This document shows positions 1-9,120 of a stretch of DNA of 35,299 nucleotides, in pieces. Made by a program: the position numbers and the translations under genes. Below the pieces are notes generated by a model. The model saw only the letters and a program-made list of their open reading frames with translations. It did no database searches and was not told the DNA's origin. Origin of the DNA: Paludibacteraceae bacterium. GTDB taxonomy: Bacteria > Bacteroidota > Bacteroidia > Bacteroidales > Paludibacteraceae. Each line of letters starts with the position of its first letter. Position 1 is the stretch's first letter. Location of the stretch: NCBI GenBank assembly GCA_024405875.1, contig JAKSOA010000019.1, positions 1 to 35,299 on the forward strand, written 5' to 3'.

Positions 1-959
1 TCCCATGCCAATGCGCTTGCACCAAGAATGGCGGCGTCAGACTCTTTCAGTTGAGAGAACATAACCTTAATCTTATTACGCCAGCGTGGCATAACATTTT
101 TATTAAGGGAATCAACAACCGGCTTCATAAGAAGGTCTCCACTGCGTGTAAGACCACCAAACAGAACTATAGCCTCTGGTGAAGAGAATACCACAAAATC
201 CGCAAGAGCCTCACCAAGCATAGTGCCGGTAAAGTCAAATATGTCTTTTGCAAGTTCGTCGCCCTCTGCAGCAGCCTCAAACACATCTTTAGAGGTTATT
301 TTCTCTGCCGGAATATTTCTCAAAAGACTCTTACGGTCAGTGGTCTCAAGCATTTCACGTGCAGTGCGAGCCACACCTGTAGCGGAGCAATAAGCCTCCA
401 GACAACCTGTCTTACCACAGCCACAGAGACGTCCGTTCTGACGAACCATTGTAACGTGACCAAGTTCACCAGCGTTAGCATCGTAGCCGTAAAGAAGGTT
501 ACCGTTAACAATAATACCTGAGCCTACGCCTGTGCCAAGGGTAATCATAATAAAATCTTTCATACCACGCGCCACACCGTATGTCATCTCTCCAAGAGCG
601 GCGGCGTTAGCGTCATTTGTAAGTTTAACGGGCAGTCCTATCCTCTTGCTCATATACTCTGAGAAAGGAATCATCACACCTGAGCCACCCCAGGTAAGGT
701 TTACAGCACCCTCTATGGTACCTTTGTAGAAATTAGCATTAGGAGCCCCGATGCCAATACCACGAACCTGTTCCATAGAATAATCCTTATTCACAAGTTT
801 TTTAACCGCCTCACACAAGTTGTCAATGAATTTTTTGTAATCAGTAACATCATTGCTAACAATAGCTGTTTGAACAAGAACATTACCACGGGCATCTACA
901 AGCCCGATTTTTGCAGATTGACCACCTATGTCAATGCCAACTACGTAGGGTTTTTCCAT
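1..959 (-). CDS. ROK family sugar kinase (glucokinase-like), partial at left edge
   Basis: Transfers phosphate from ATP to a hexose, probably glucose, in the cytoplasm; the exact sugar is inferred. Starting at ATG 957-959, the reading frame is open to the window edge, giving about 319 residues, so nearly the whole protein is present. Residues 10-19 (DIGGQSAKIG) form the ATP phosphate-binding loop, NDANAA follows at about 115, and GELGH at 164-168 with CGCGKTGC at 179-186 is the ROK zinc site (one His, three Cys). There is no N-terminal HTH, so it is a kinase and not a ROK repressor. It lies 31 bases downstream of the S24-like peptidase gene on the same strand, with no clear promoter between them. 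Codon 71 region holds one CCCCGATG octamer (746-753, antisense). Confidence 0.93.
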   Translation of the reverse strand, partial: MEKPYVVGIDIGGQSAKIGLVDARGNVLVQTAIVSNDVTDYKKFIDNLCEAVKKLVNKDYSMEQVRGIGIGAPNANFYKGTIEGAVNLTWGGSGVMIPFSEYMSKRIGLPVKLTNDANAAALGEMTYGVARGMKDFIMITLGTGVGSGIIVNGNLLYGYDANAGELGHVTMVRQNGRLCGCGKTGCLEAYCSATGVARTAREMLETTDRKSLLRNIPAEKITSKDVFEAAAEGDELAKDIFDFTGTMLGEALADFVVFSSPEAIVLFGGLTRSGDLLMKPVVDSLNKNVMPRWRNKIKVMFSQLKESDAAILGASALAW

Positions 960-990
960 AATTTTGATATATTAAAAGTTATATTATAAG

Positions 991-1455
991 TTAGTTCTCA
1001 CTACTTGTAGATACAAATTTACTGAATTTTTGAGTTTTTCTATATAATTTGAGCGTGTATTTTCTAAGAAATTTATTTCTTGGCCATAGTTTGTTGCTTA
1101 ATTTCCATAAAAGAGAGTTATAGTTTATCTCTTTTTTACCCCTCTTTACCATTTTAACAACAGCAATTACACTTGAATACGGCACCAACTCCTTGTTACC
1201 CAGATTTCCGTCACCATATAGGAACATATCATTCTCCATAAGCTTTACAATCCTATGCAGAATGTAGATACCATCCTGCGGCTCAACAAGAACAATCATA
1301 CCTGTACGCAAACGGTGCGGTTTTGTGAGCACAACTGTATCTCCCGTTCTTATAAACGGCAACATACTACTGCCTTTGGCAACAATCTTTACATCCTTGC
1401 CCTCACGGATGGCGTCCTTCACATTGGAGAATAATATGTCATTGGGCACAATCAT
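991..1455 (-). CDS. S24/S26 (LexA/signal peptidase fold) serine peptidase-like protein
   Basis: A 154-residue protein. Residues 27-40 (KGSSMLPFIRTGDT) match the catalytic Ser-Met box of S24/S26 peptidases (Ser30). GIYILHRIV places His67 where SipW-type enzymes carry the second catalytic residue in place of Lys, and YGDGN (80-84) resembles the following box. There is no transmembrane segment and no LexA HTH, so it is neither a normal leader peptidase nor a repressor. The C-terminal third is basic and of unknown role. It starts 9 bases after the stop of the HprK-like gene, so the two are very probably co-transcribed. Such kinase-peptidase pairs occur in Bacteroidota genomes, sometimes with PqqD-like proteins; the substrate is unknown. 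Processing of a small peptide is an inference only. Confidence 0.75.
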   Translation of the reverse strand: MIVPNDILFSNVKDAIREGKDVKIVAKGSSMLPFIRTGDTVVLTKPHRLRTGMIVLVEPQDGIYILHRIVKLMENDMFLYGDGNLGNKELVPYSSVIAVVKMVKRGKKEINYNSLLWKLSNKLWPRNKFLRKYTLKLYRKTQKFSKFVSTSSEN

Positions 1456-1462
1456 AATCTAC

Positions 1463-1492
1463 CGTCATTCTGAGCGATAGCGAAGAATCTCA
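1463..1492 (+). repeat. Dispersed repeat CCGTCATTCTGAGCGA... overlapping a gene end
   Basis: The plus strand reads CCGTCATTCTGAGCGATAGC followed by GAAGAATCTC. The same family occurs at 24563-24590 and, truncated, at 24597-24618 in the opposite orientation. This copy encodes the last residues (EILRYRSE) and the TGA stop of the HprK-like gene. Confidence 0.7.
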
Positions 1493-2337
1493 CTACTCAT
1501 TGCACTATGTGATAGTTGCGCTGCGGCATCATCTGGTAAGCACTCTAAATAAAATATGGGTGTCTTGCTTACAATATCAGAAAGTGTAGAACACAAGGCG
1601 TTCATACAAGCCTCACTCCAAGGCAACTTTGAACAAGATGTATATAACAGGGCGAATGCCGCCGCACCACTCTTGCGTTCAATCTTATTATACGGAGCCT
1701 GTGCAAGACGTGCGATTCCCCCTACCTGATAGCGTTCATTCTTATATACGGCACCCTTACCACTCCACGGAGAGCCATAAACAACAGTCTCACCATTCTC
1801 AAATTTTAACACAGGATTGTCATCGTTCAGAATATCGGCATTCTTAAAGTTCTTTAGCCACAGACGGCAGTGTGTACTCTTACCAGTACCGCTCTTTCCT
1901 AAAAACAGATAAGCCTTCCCATCCAATACCGCCACCGATGCGTGTATCATAAGAGATTTCTTCTCTATAGTGGCGAATGTAAAAGAGAGCATCAGCATAT
2001 TGTTCAACACATCTTTACAAATGCAGTCCGCACTCATATCTGTTCTGTACTCCTTAAAATCCTTGTCAAATTCCAATAAATAGTTTTTCCCCGATGCTAT
2101 ATCTGTAAATTTAATGCAAAAGACTCTCTCACTTTCAAAAATTGCAAAATCATACTCATCAGACTTGTAGATTTCCTTGCCAGACAATTTTACATCACAC
2201 CCTAAGAGCAAACTGAAATCAGCATTCTCCGCATTTCCCACTATAAACGGACGCAAATTTTCCATAGGGCTCAATGTTTCAGACGTAACATTCAGCCTTA
2301 CAGAAAATTCCGCTATTTTGAAATATGAATATTGCAT
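1465..2337 (-). CDS. HprK/PEPCK-like P-loop kinase (serine kinase of HPr type)
   Basis: A 290-residue protein starting at ATG 2335-2337. An upstream in-frame GTG at 2358 lies inside a terminator hairpin and is not credible. Residues 147-155 (GKSGTGKST) form the P-loop, followed by LNDDNP and by YGSPWSGKG, the pattern of HprK/PEPCK-type phosphotransferases. The first 120 residues are beta-rich and typical of the Bacteroidota subgroup. It lacks the DRTGG domain of true HPr kinase/phosphorylase. Relatives phosphorylate a serine on lasso peptides, but no precursor peptide was seen here, so its target is unknown. The last codons and the stop come from a dispersed repeat (1463-1492). It precedes the S24-like peptidase gene by 9 bases. 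Confidence 0.8.
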   Translation of the reverse strand: MQYSYFKIAEFSVRLNVTSETLSPMENLRPFIVGNAENADFSLLLGCDVKLSGKEIYKSDEYDFAIFESERVFCIKFTDIASGKNYLLEFDKDFKEYRTDMSADCICKDVLNNMLMLSFTFATIEKKSLMIHASVAVLDGKAYLFLGKSGTGKSTHCRLWLKNFKNADILNDDNPVLKFENGETVVYGSPWSGKGAVYKNERYQVGGIARLAQAPYNKIERKSGAAAFALLYTSCSKLPWSEACMNALCSTLSDIVSKTPIFYLECLPDDAAAQLSHSAMSSEILRYRSE

Positions 2338-2344
2338 ATTTTTG

Positions 2345-2375
2345 AAAAAAACAACCACCCCAATTGGGATGGTTG
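2345..2375 (-). terminator. Intrinsic terminator after the secreted-protein gene
   Basis: Hairpin at 2352-2375 (CAACCA.CCC AATT GGG.TGGTTG, one C/A mismatch), followed on the minus strand by seven T (2345-2351). It ends the transcript of the gene at 2399-3184. Only 7 bases separate the T run from the ATG of the HprK-like gene, which leaves no obvious room for a separate promoter. Confidence 0.85.
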
Positions 2376-2398
2376 CTTTTACTATTCTAATTAAAAAT

Positions 2399-3184
2399 TT
2401 AGAAATTTACTTTTTCACCGTTAGCCTTAAGAATATATCTCTCACCTGTAACAGCGTCAATTATTTTTTGATTCTTTACGGCTGAATCTGCACCAACCTC
2501 ATCAGCATCTGTAGCAACTACATAATCTGCATTTAGCTCAGTAGCCATAGCATCCATACTGAATATTATATCGTATGTACCATCTTCATCAATTGTCAAT
2601 GTCTGATTGCCATAAGCCGGAAGTTCCTTAATACCCCAAGCGTGATTTGCACAAGCCTTATAATCATAATCTCCGGCTTCCAGAGTTACACCACTCTTTG
2701 TAAGAGTATAAGCGCCACCTACAAATGCCATATCATTTTCTGCTGCGGCAGGGTTCCATTCAACACCCATAAGTGCCTCAGCACCGGCAATAGTCCAAGA
2801 AGTAATGGTAGCCTCACCAAACGGAACATTAGATGTAAGAGTTATAAATGAACCATCAAATGATACATTAATTGTAGCCTCTGCTGAAACAGTAAACTTA
2901 ACATTGCCACCACCATCTTCATAACCTGGTGTTGATTTAGATGCGTCAACAGCATCGTAACCGTAATTAGGTTGCTGCCAATCACCTTGAGTCACCTTAA
3001 ATTGATATGTACCAGCAGGAACTGTTGTAGAGTAAGCACCATCTGTCATCGCACAACCTGCCGGGTTCCAATTTTCACCACAACACCAATTGTTTGTAGC
3101 ATTGCCATCACCTGCCATGTAATACTGTGCACTTGCACTAACTGCCAATAGAGCGGCAGCAACAAAAAGTAAAAGTTTTTTCAT
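2399..3184 (-). CDS. Secreted protein with two X25/starch-binding-like beta domains
   Basis: A 261-residue protein. The start is ATG 3182-3184, because MKKLLLFVAAALLAVSASAQ is a clear signal peptide; the longer frame adds 18 unlikely hydrophobic residues. There is no lipobox, so the mature form is periplasmic or secreted. Two related modules follow: one with NWNPAGCAMTDGAY and AGTYQFKV, another with GVEWNPAAAENDM, LEAGDYDYKA and NHAWG. The WNPA...AG.Y..K pattern resembles the X25 domain found in pullulanases and SusE/SusF-like outer-membrane proteins, so binding to alpha-glucan is inferred. The C-terminal stretch around ERYILKANGEKV may be a sorting tail. It follows the gene at 3232-4236 by 47 bases and ends at an intrinsic terminator. 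Confidence 0.7.
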   Translation of the reverse strand: MKKLLLFVAAALLAVSASAQYYMAGDGNATNNWCCGENWNPAGCAMTDGAYSTTVPAGTYQFKVTQGDWQQPNYGYDAVDASKSTPGYEDGGGNVKFTVSAEATINVSFDGSFITLTSNVPFGEATITSWTIAGAEALMGVEWNPAAAENDMAFVGGAYTLTKSGVTLEAGDYDYKACANHAWGIKELPAYGNQTLTIDEDGTYDIIFSMDAMATELNADYVVATDADEVGADSAVKNQKIIDAVTGERYILKANGEKVNF

Positions 3185-3231
3185 AATAAAATAAAATTTA
3201 AAAAAGTTAATAAATAGATTGAAAAATATAA

Positions 3232-4236
3232 TTACCAAGATTTAATTTCATCATATTGAGTTGTGAAGCCCTCAAATGTAGCACGACGGTTCTTGCCCTT
3301 TTCAGCGGCGGACTTGTCACTCTTGCTGTAATATTTATACTCCACTGTCTCAGAGCCGGAAAGCATAGCAGGAGCAATATGGAAAGTCCAAGAGTTGTTA
3401 CCGCCATCCATCATACGGCTGAATCCCCAATTATTGAATGTGCCTGATACATACATTTCACGTGTTCCTTTTGGCGCGGTAACACTCAATGTCATATCTC
3501 CCCAATAATCAACAATATCATTTACAGATGTTCTTCCACCAAGAGGACGGTGACCAAGACGGAACTCAGTCTGGTCATTTCTCGGGCCCCATACATAAAG
3601 GTAATCAAGATTTTCAGGAACACCTGTCAATGTACCCTCAAATTTAGTTTCAGATACCTTTTTAAGTTGGTGCTTAGGGTCACAGTGTTTCCAGAAATCA
3701 TCACTACCCTCAGGACCGAACGTACCTGTAACATATACACTCTGTGTACCCTCAGGAACCGTAACAGAGAACTTGACTGTACCGTTAAATTTTTCAGATT
3801 TCCCTCTCTTACCAACTAATTTCACATACTTATCTGTCGTCTGGAACTTGTCATTCTTAAGTATTACAAAAAGACCGGTAACCTGAGCAAGCTCACTATC
3901 AGTCAATTTAAAGTAACTCTTAATATCTGAAATTGAATATGTGAGAGTACCATTATCTTGCAAAATCCACTTATAAGCGGGAATATTACACTGAGACCAA
4001 CCTGCCTTCTCCTTCTCCCACTCACCATTTGAATTGAACTCAACGCAAGTGTAGATATACACCGGCTGACTCTTCATCCAACTTTGGTTTGCAAGAGGTG
4101 TATAAGTAAGGGTGATAGCCTTATCAACGGATGCGCCTTCAGGAGACACAATTAAATCACCGGCAGCACCAAAAGCACAAACAGAAAGTGCCAAAAGAGC
4201 AATTAATGTAGTAGCAATCTTTTTCATAACATTCAT
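3232..4236 (-). CDS. Secreted protein with tandem CBM20/48-like (E-set) domains
   Basis: A 334-residue protein with signal peptide (MKKIATTLIALLALSVCAFG). The start is ATG 4236 or 4227; the downstream one gives the more standard leader. After an N-terminal beta region (VSPEGASVDKAITLTYTP), two modules begin with the same motif, VPEGTQSVYVTGTF and APKGTREMYVSGTFNNW. FNNW and VEYKYY are typical of glycogen-binding (AMPK-type CBM48/CBM20) domains. No catalytic domain is visible. Together with the X25-like gene downstream it probably forms a small secreted or periplasmic carbohydrate-binding pair; the ligand is inferred. A TATCTTTG -7 box lies 64 bases upstream. Confidence 0.7.
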   Translation of the reverse strand: MNVMKKIATTLIALLALSVCAFGAAGDLIVSPEGASVDKAITLTYTPLANQSWMKSQPVYIYTCVEFNSNGEWEKEKAGWSQCNIPAYKWILQDNGTLTYSISDIKSYFKLTDSELAQVTGLFVILKNDKFQTTDKYVKLVGKRGKSEKFNGTVKFSVTVPEGTQSVYVTGTFGPEGSDDFWKHCDPKHQLKKVSETKFEGTLTGVPENLDYLYVWGPRNDQTEFRLGHRPLGGRTSVNDIVDYWGDMTLSVTAPKGTREMYVSGTFNNWGFSRMMDGGNNSWTFHIAPAMLSGSETVEYKYYSKSDKSAAEKGKNRRATFEGFTTQYDEIKSW

Positions 4237-4299
4237 TTTTTTAGTGTTTACCCTTTAGACCACACAAGTACTACAAGGTTTAAAGCGTTTTACTACCAA

Positions 4300-4307
4300 C
4301 AAAGATA
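4300..4307 (-). promoter_or_regulatory. -7 box TATCTTTG for the secreted-protein operon
   Basis: The minus strand matches the Bacteroidota -7 consensus TAnnTTTG. The expected -33 TTG is not clear in the A/T-rich stretch upstream. Transcription would start near 4292, giving a leader of about 56 bases. Confidence 0.5.
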
Positions 4308-4340
4308 AGAAAAAAAATCATAGAGAAAAAATTTTTTCTA

Positions 4341-7300
4341 TTAATTTTTAAAATATGAAGCCCAATCCTTAATCTGTATATCTTCTTGCTTAACAGAGCA
4401 GAAAGCGTGTATGAACGCACTTGCAAGGCGTGCGTTAGTCATTAGAGGAATGTTATGGTCTATTGCACCACGACGTATTCTGTAGCCGTTTGTAAGTTCA
4501 CGCTTTGTGTGGTTCTTTGGTATATTAACTACAAGTTCAAAGCGTTTCTCAGCCATCAAATCCATAATCTGAAGTTCTGACGGCTCATCAGGCCAGCCAA
4601 CTGCGGTAGCCTTAACGCCATTCTCCTCAAGGAACTTCTGTGTGCCATCTGTGGCATATATGTCATAGCCGTTAGCCGCAAGAAGTTTGCAAGGCTCAAG
4701 GAGTTCTACTTTTGACTTAGCCTCTCCTGATGAAACAAGAATGCTCTTCTTAGGAATATTGAAACCAACTGAGATAAGAGACTTGAGCAACGCCTCATTA
4801 AAGTCATCGCCTATACAACCCACCTCACCTGTTGAAGCCATATCAACGCCAAGTATGGGGTCTGCCTTATGCAGACGGGCGAATGAGAACTGAGAAGCCT
4901 TTACACCTATATGCTCTATATCAAATATTGAAGAGTCTGGTTTTGTATAGTCGGCACCAAGCATAATGCGTGTGGCTGTCTCTATGAAGTTACGTTTGAT
5001 AACCTTAGAGACAAACGGGAATGAGCGTGAGGCACGCAGGTTACACTCAATAACCTTAATGTCATTGTTCTTTGCCAGATACTGAATGTTGAACGGACCT
5101 GTAATGTTCAGTTCCTTCGCTATCTTCTTTGACACCTTTTTAATACGACGCATTGTCTCAAAGTATAGTTTCTGTGCCGGGAACACAAGGGTTGCGTCAC
5201 CAGAGTGGACTCCGGCAAACTCAACGTGTTCTGATATGGCGTACTCAACTATCTCACCATTTTTGGCAACAGCGTCAAACTCAACCTCTTTTGCGTTCTG
5301 CAGGAATGATGACACAACCACCGGATGGTCTTTTGAAACCTTTGCCGCAAGAGTCAGGAACTGCTGAACCTGCTCCTTGTTGTAGCAAACATTCATTGCC
5401 GCACCTGAAAGCACGTATGACGGACGAATAAGCACAGGGAAACCAACCTCTGCTATAAAGTCATCTATATCCTCAAAACTTGTAAGCTCACGCCAGCGTG
5501 GCTGGTCAATTCCAAGAGTATCAAGCATTGCGGAGAATTTATGACGGTCCTCCGCCCTATCTATATTAAGTGCCGATGTACCTAAAATAGGAGCACCCTG
5601 CCTATGAAGTTTCATCGCAAGGTTATTAGGAATCTGACCGCCCACTGATACTATGACACCCTTAGGATTCTCAATCTCAAGCACATCAAGCACGCGTTCA
5701 AATGAGAGTTCGTCAAAGTAGAGACGGTCACACATATCATAGTCCGTAGAGACGGTCTCTGGGTTATAGTTAATCATAACTGACTGATAACCAAGTTTGC
5801 GCGCCGCTTGAACAGCATTCACGCTACACCAGTCAAACTCAACTGAAGAACCTATGCGGTAGGCACCTGAGCCAAGCACCACAACACTCTCAGCCTCTGA
5901 TTTGGCAGGTGTGTAGTTCTCACTGCTACCGTATGTCATATATAGGTAGTTAGTTTTATCGGGGTGCTCGGAGGCAATAGTATTTATTCTGCGAACTGTA
6001 GGTTTAACACCTTGTGCCAAACGATGCTTACGGGCACGCAGCATCTCCTTCTCCATATTTCCGCCAGGATTCTCCACGAATCGCGCTATCTGGAAGTCAG
6101 AGAAGCCAAGACGCTTAGCCTCTTTCATTACATCGGGGGTTATATCCTCTATCTTTTTGAACCCGCCAAGCACCTTAGTGAACTTTACAATATTCTCAAG
6201 TTTGCCAAGGAACCAAGGGTCAATCTTTGTGAGAGACTCTATCTTCTCAACCGAATAACCCTTCTCCAGGGCGGCGGCGACAGCAAATATACGCAAGTCC
6301 GTAGGGTGAGACAAAGCCTCGTCAAGGTTCTCAAATTGAATATCCTTATTACCTACAAAGCCGTGCATTCCCTGACCTATCATACGCAAGCCCTTCTGCA
6401 TAATCTCCTCAAATGACTTACCTATTGCCATAATCTCACCGACAGATTTCATTGAAGAGCCAATCTCACGGCTTACGCCTGTGAACTTTGTCAAATCCCA
6501 GCGTGGGATCTTGGCTATAATATAATCTACAGACGGAGCCACGTATGCTGAGTTAGGTGTACCCATCTCACCTATTTGGTCAAGCGTGTAACCCAATGCA
6601 AGTTTGGCGGCGACAAAAGCAAGAGGATAGCCTGATGCCTTAGATGCAAGTGCTGAAGAACGGCTTAGACGAGCGTTAATCTCAATTATGCGGTAATCAT
6701 TTGTCTCTGCGTTGAATGCGTACTGAATGTTGCACTCACCCACAATACCAATGTGGCGAACAACTTTCTTTGCAATCTCCTCAAGCAGATGAATCTGCTC
6801 CTTTGTAAGTGATATGATAGGAGCCACCACTATACTCTCTCCTGTATGTATGCCCAGAGGGTCAACATTCTCCATAGGAACCACAGTAAAGCAGTGGTCA
6901 TTAGCGTCACGTATCACCTCAAACTCTATCTCTTTCCAACCCTTCAGGCTCTCCTCAACCAAAATCTGTTTTGAATATGCAAGCGCACTCTCACAAAGTT
7001 TCTTGAACTCCTCTTCATTTGCACAAACACCAGAACCAAGACCGCCAAGAGCGTATGCTGAACGCACCATTACAGGATAGCCTAATGTACGAGCCTCTTT
7101 CAAGGCATCTTCCATACTCTCCACAGCCTGTGATACAGGAGTTTTTGCGTCAATCTCCTTAAGGCTCTTAACAAAGAGGTCTCTATCCTCTGTTACCATA
7201 ATAGCCTCCACCGATGTTCCAAGAACCTTAACGCCATACTTTTTAAGAGTTCCGTTCTGATAGAGTTCTGTTCCGCAGTTAAGAGCGGTCTGACCGCCAA

Positions 7301-7562
7301 AGGCAAGCAATATGCCATCGGGGCGTTCCTTTTCAATTACTCTTTCTACAAAATAAGGCGTTACCGGAAGAAAATAGACTCTGTCCGCAACGCCTTGTGA
7401 TGTTTGAATAGTTGCAATGTTCGGGTTAATCAACACTGTCTCAATACCCTCTTCTCTCATCGCCTTCAACGCTTGGGAACCCGAATAGTCAAACTCACCC
7501 GCCTGCCCTATTTTTAAGGCTCCTGAGCCAAGAAGCAGGACTTTTTTACAGTTTTCTAACAT
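4341..7562 (-). CDS. carB: Carbamoyl-phosphate synthase, large subunit
   Basis: Makes carbamoyl phosphate from bicarbonate, ammonia (delivered from glutamine by CarA) and two ATP, feeding pyrimidine and arginine synthesis. The 1073 residues match the full family length. The two homologous halves are visible: LGSGALKIGQAGEFDYSG near residue 11 and VLGSGAYRIGSSVEFDW near 560 each start an ATP-grasp unit, with ECNIQYA and ECNLRASRS metal/ATP segments. The last ~130 residues are the MGS-like allosteric domain. carA is not adjacent in this window. The gene lies directly downstream of tRNA-Gln, separated by a terminator hairpin, and I see no TAnnTTTG box between them. Octamers CCCCGATG at 6131-6138 and 7316-7323. 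Confidence 0.98.
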   Translation of the reverse strand: MLENCKKVLLLGSGALKIGQAGEFDYSGSQALKAMREEGIETVLINPNIATIQTSQGVADRVYFLPVTPYFVERVIEKERPDGILLAFGGQTALNCGTELYQNGTLKKYGVKVLGTSVEAIMVTEDRDLFVKSLKEIDAKTPVSQAVESMEDALKEARTLGYPVMVRSAYALGGLGSGVCANEEEFKKLCESALAYSKQILVEESLKGWKEIEFEVIRDANDHCFTVVPMENVDPLGIHTGESIVVAPIISLTKEQIHLLEEIAKKVVRHIGIVGECNIQYAFNAETNDYRIIEINARLSRSSALASKASGYPLAFVAAKLALGYTLDQIGEMGTPNSAYVAPSVDYIIAKIPRWDLTKFTGVSREIGSSMKSVGEIMAIGKSFEEIMQKGLRMIGQGMHGFVGNKDIQFENLDEALSHPTDLRIFAVAAALEKGYSVEKIESLTKIDPWFLGKLENIVKFTKVLGGFKKIEDITPDVMKEAKRLGFSDFQIARFVENPGGNMEKEMLRARKHRLAQGVKPTVRRINTIASEHPDKTNYLYMTYGSSENYTPAKSEAESVVVLGSGAYRIGSSVEFDWCSVNAVQAARKLGYQSVMINYNPETVSTDYDMCDRLYFDELSFERVLDVLEIENPKGVIVSVGGQIPNNLAMKLHRQGAPILGTSALNIDRAEDRHKFSAMLDTLGIDQPRWRELTSFEDIDDFIAEVGFPVLIRPSYVLSGAAMNVCYNKEQVQQFLTLAAKVSKDHPVVVSSFLQNAKEVEFDAVAKNGEIVEYAISEHVEFAGVHSGDATLVFPAQKLYFETMRRIKKVSKKIAKELNITGPFNIQYLAKNNDIKVIECNLRASRSFPFVSKVIKRNFIETATRIMLGADYTKPDSSIFDIEHIGVKASQFSFARLHKADPILGVDMASTGEVGCIGDDFNEALLKSLISVGFNIPKKSILVSSGEAKSKVELLEPCKLLAANGYDIYATDGTQKFLEENGVKATAVGWPDEPSELQIMDLMAEKRFELVVNIPKNHTKRELTNGYRIRRGAIDHNIPLMTNARLASAFIHAFCSVKQEDIQIKDWASYFKN

Positions 7563-7585
7563 ATACCTTATTATTATATTATTCC

Positions 7586-7624
7586 AAAAAAAATGCGTTA
7601 CTTAAAAAGCCAACGCATTTTTTT
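7586..7624 (-). terminator. Terminator hairpin between tRNA-Gln and carB
   Basis: Arms AAAAAAATGCGTT (7586-7599 region) and AACGCATTTTTTT (7612-7624) flank a 12-base loop. Both flanks have A/T runs, so it can act on either strand. On the minus strand it would end the tRNA transcript. Confidence 0.8.
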
Positions 7625-7636
7625 AACGGTTATTAG

Positions 7637-7707
7637 TTGCCCCTGAAGGATTCGAACCCTCACAAGCGGAACCAGAATCCGATGTGCTACCATTACACCA
7701 AAGGGCA
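7637..7707 (-). tRNA. tRNA-Gln (anticodon CUG)
   Basis: Minus-strand cloverleaf of 71 bases. The acceptor stem TGCCCTT/AGGGGCA has one T-G pair, the D loop has AATGGTAGC, the anticodon loop TTCTGGT has CTG at 7673-7675, and the T arm is GAGGG TTCGAAT CCTTC. The outermost anticodon-stem pair appears mismatched (T/C). No CCA is encoded after the discriminator base A. It reads CAG codons. Confidence 0.93.
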
Positions 7708-7713
7708 AAAGAA

Positions 7714-7758
7714 GTTGAAAGTTAAAAATTTTTTCAATTTTCAATTTTCAACTTTCAA
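7714..7758. repeat. Inverted repeat between gapA and tRNA-Gln
   Basis: TTGAAAGTT at 7715-7723 is repeated inverted as AACTTTCAA at 7750-7758, around an A/T-rich core containing repeats of CAATTTT. It may end the gapA transcript, though there is no GC-rich stem. It resembles the other A/T-rich spacer repeats in the window. Confidence 0.45.
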
Positions 7759-7762
7759 TTTA

Positions 7763-8788
<1,026 letters not shown>

Positions 8789-8828
8789 TTATTAGAAGTT
8801 AATTATTTTCCCTTTCTAATTGCGAATG

Positions 8829-8859
8829 CAAAATTAAGATATTCCGCACTTTTATACAA
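8829..8859 (-). promoter_or_regulatory. gapA promoter (TTG - 20 bp - TAATTTTG)
   Basis: On the minus strand TTG (8857-8859) is followed after 20 bases by TAATTTTG (8829-8836), matching the Bacteroidota -33/-7 consensus. The predicted start near 8822 leaves a leader of about 50 bases. Confidence 0.7.
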
Positions 8860-8906
8860 CATTTTTTAATAAAAATTATTAACAAATGTAATCTTTGCGT
8901 GAAATA

Positions 8907-9035
8907 TTACAAATTAGTTTCCATCTGAGACTGTTGTGGCGCGTTTTGAGCGTATCCGCAGTTACAAGATGACTGACAACCTGTAAGTGCCGCCATAGTG
9001 GCTACAATTATTGCAATAACTATTGATTTGTTCAT
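8907..9035 (-). CDS. Very small lipoprotein (42 aa)
   Basis: From ATG 9033-9035 the minus strand encodes 42 residues: MNKSIVIAIIVATMAALTGC is a type II signal peptide with lipobox LTGC (lipidated Cys20), followed by a short tail with two more Cys (24 and 26, in CNCGY) and a Q-rich end. The mature lipopeptide would be only about 23 residues. A -7 box TATCTTTG lies 22 bases upstream. The coding call rests on the signal peptide and promoter; I do not recognise a family. It resembles the small entericidin-like lipoproteins only in size and layout. Confidence 0.65.
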   Translation of the reverse strand: MNKSIVIAIIVATMAALTGCQSSCNCGYAQNAPQQSQMETNL

Positions 9036-9056
9036 AACTCAATGTTTTTAGACCCA

Positions 9057-9064
9057 CAAAGATA
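9057..9064 (-). promoter_or_regulatory. -7 box TATCTTTG for the small lipoprotein gene
   Basis: Exact TAnnTTTG match on the minus strand, 22 bases before the ATG. The nearest TTG (9089-9091) is 24 bases away, slightly further than the usual spacing. Confidence 0.5.
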
Positions 9065-9077
9065 AATAAAATTTATC

Positions 9078-9085
9078 TAACTTTG
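9078..9085 (+). promoter_or_regulatory. -7 box TAACTTTG, probable rarA promoter
   Basis: Plus-strand TAnnTTTG match, back to back with the minus-strand box at 9057-9064. No clear -33 TTG is seen. The leader to the rarA ATG would be about 105 bases and includes the GGTGATGC and TAATTRC repeats. Confidence 0.45.
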
Positions 9086-9120
9086 CATCAATATCAGTTA
9101 ATAATTACGGCTTTGCCTCA

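Noticed and set aside
2338-2358. Longer HprK-like start (GTG at 2358)
   Set aside because: Falls within the terminator hairpin; ATG 2337 is better.
5964-6416. 150-residue frame opposite carB
   Set aside because: Antisense to a conserved gene, no recognisable protein features.
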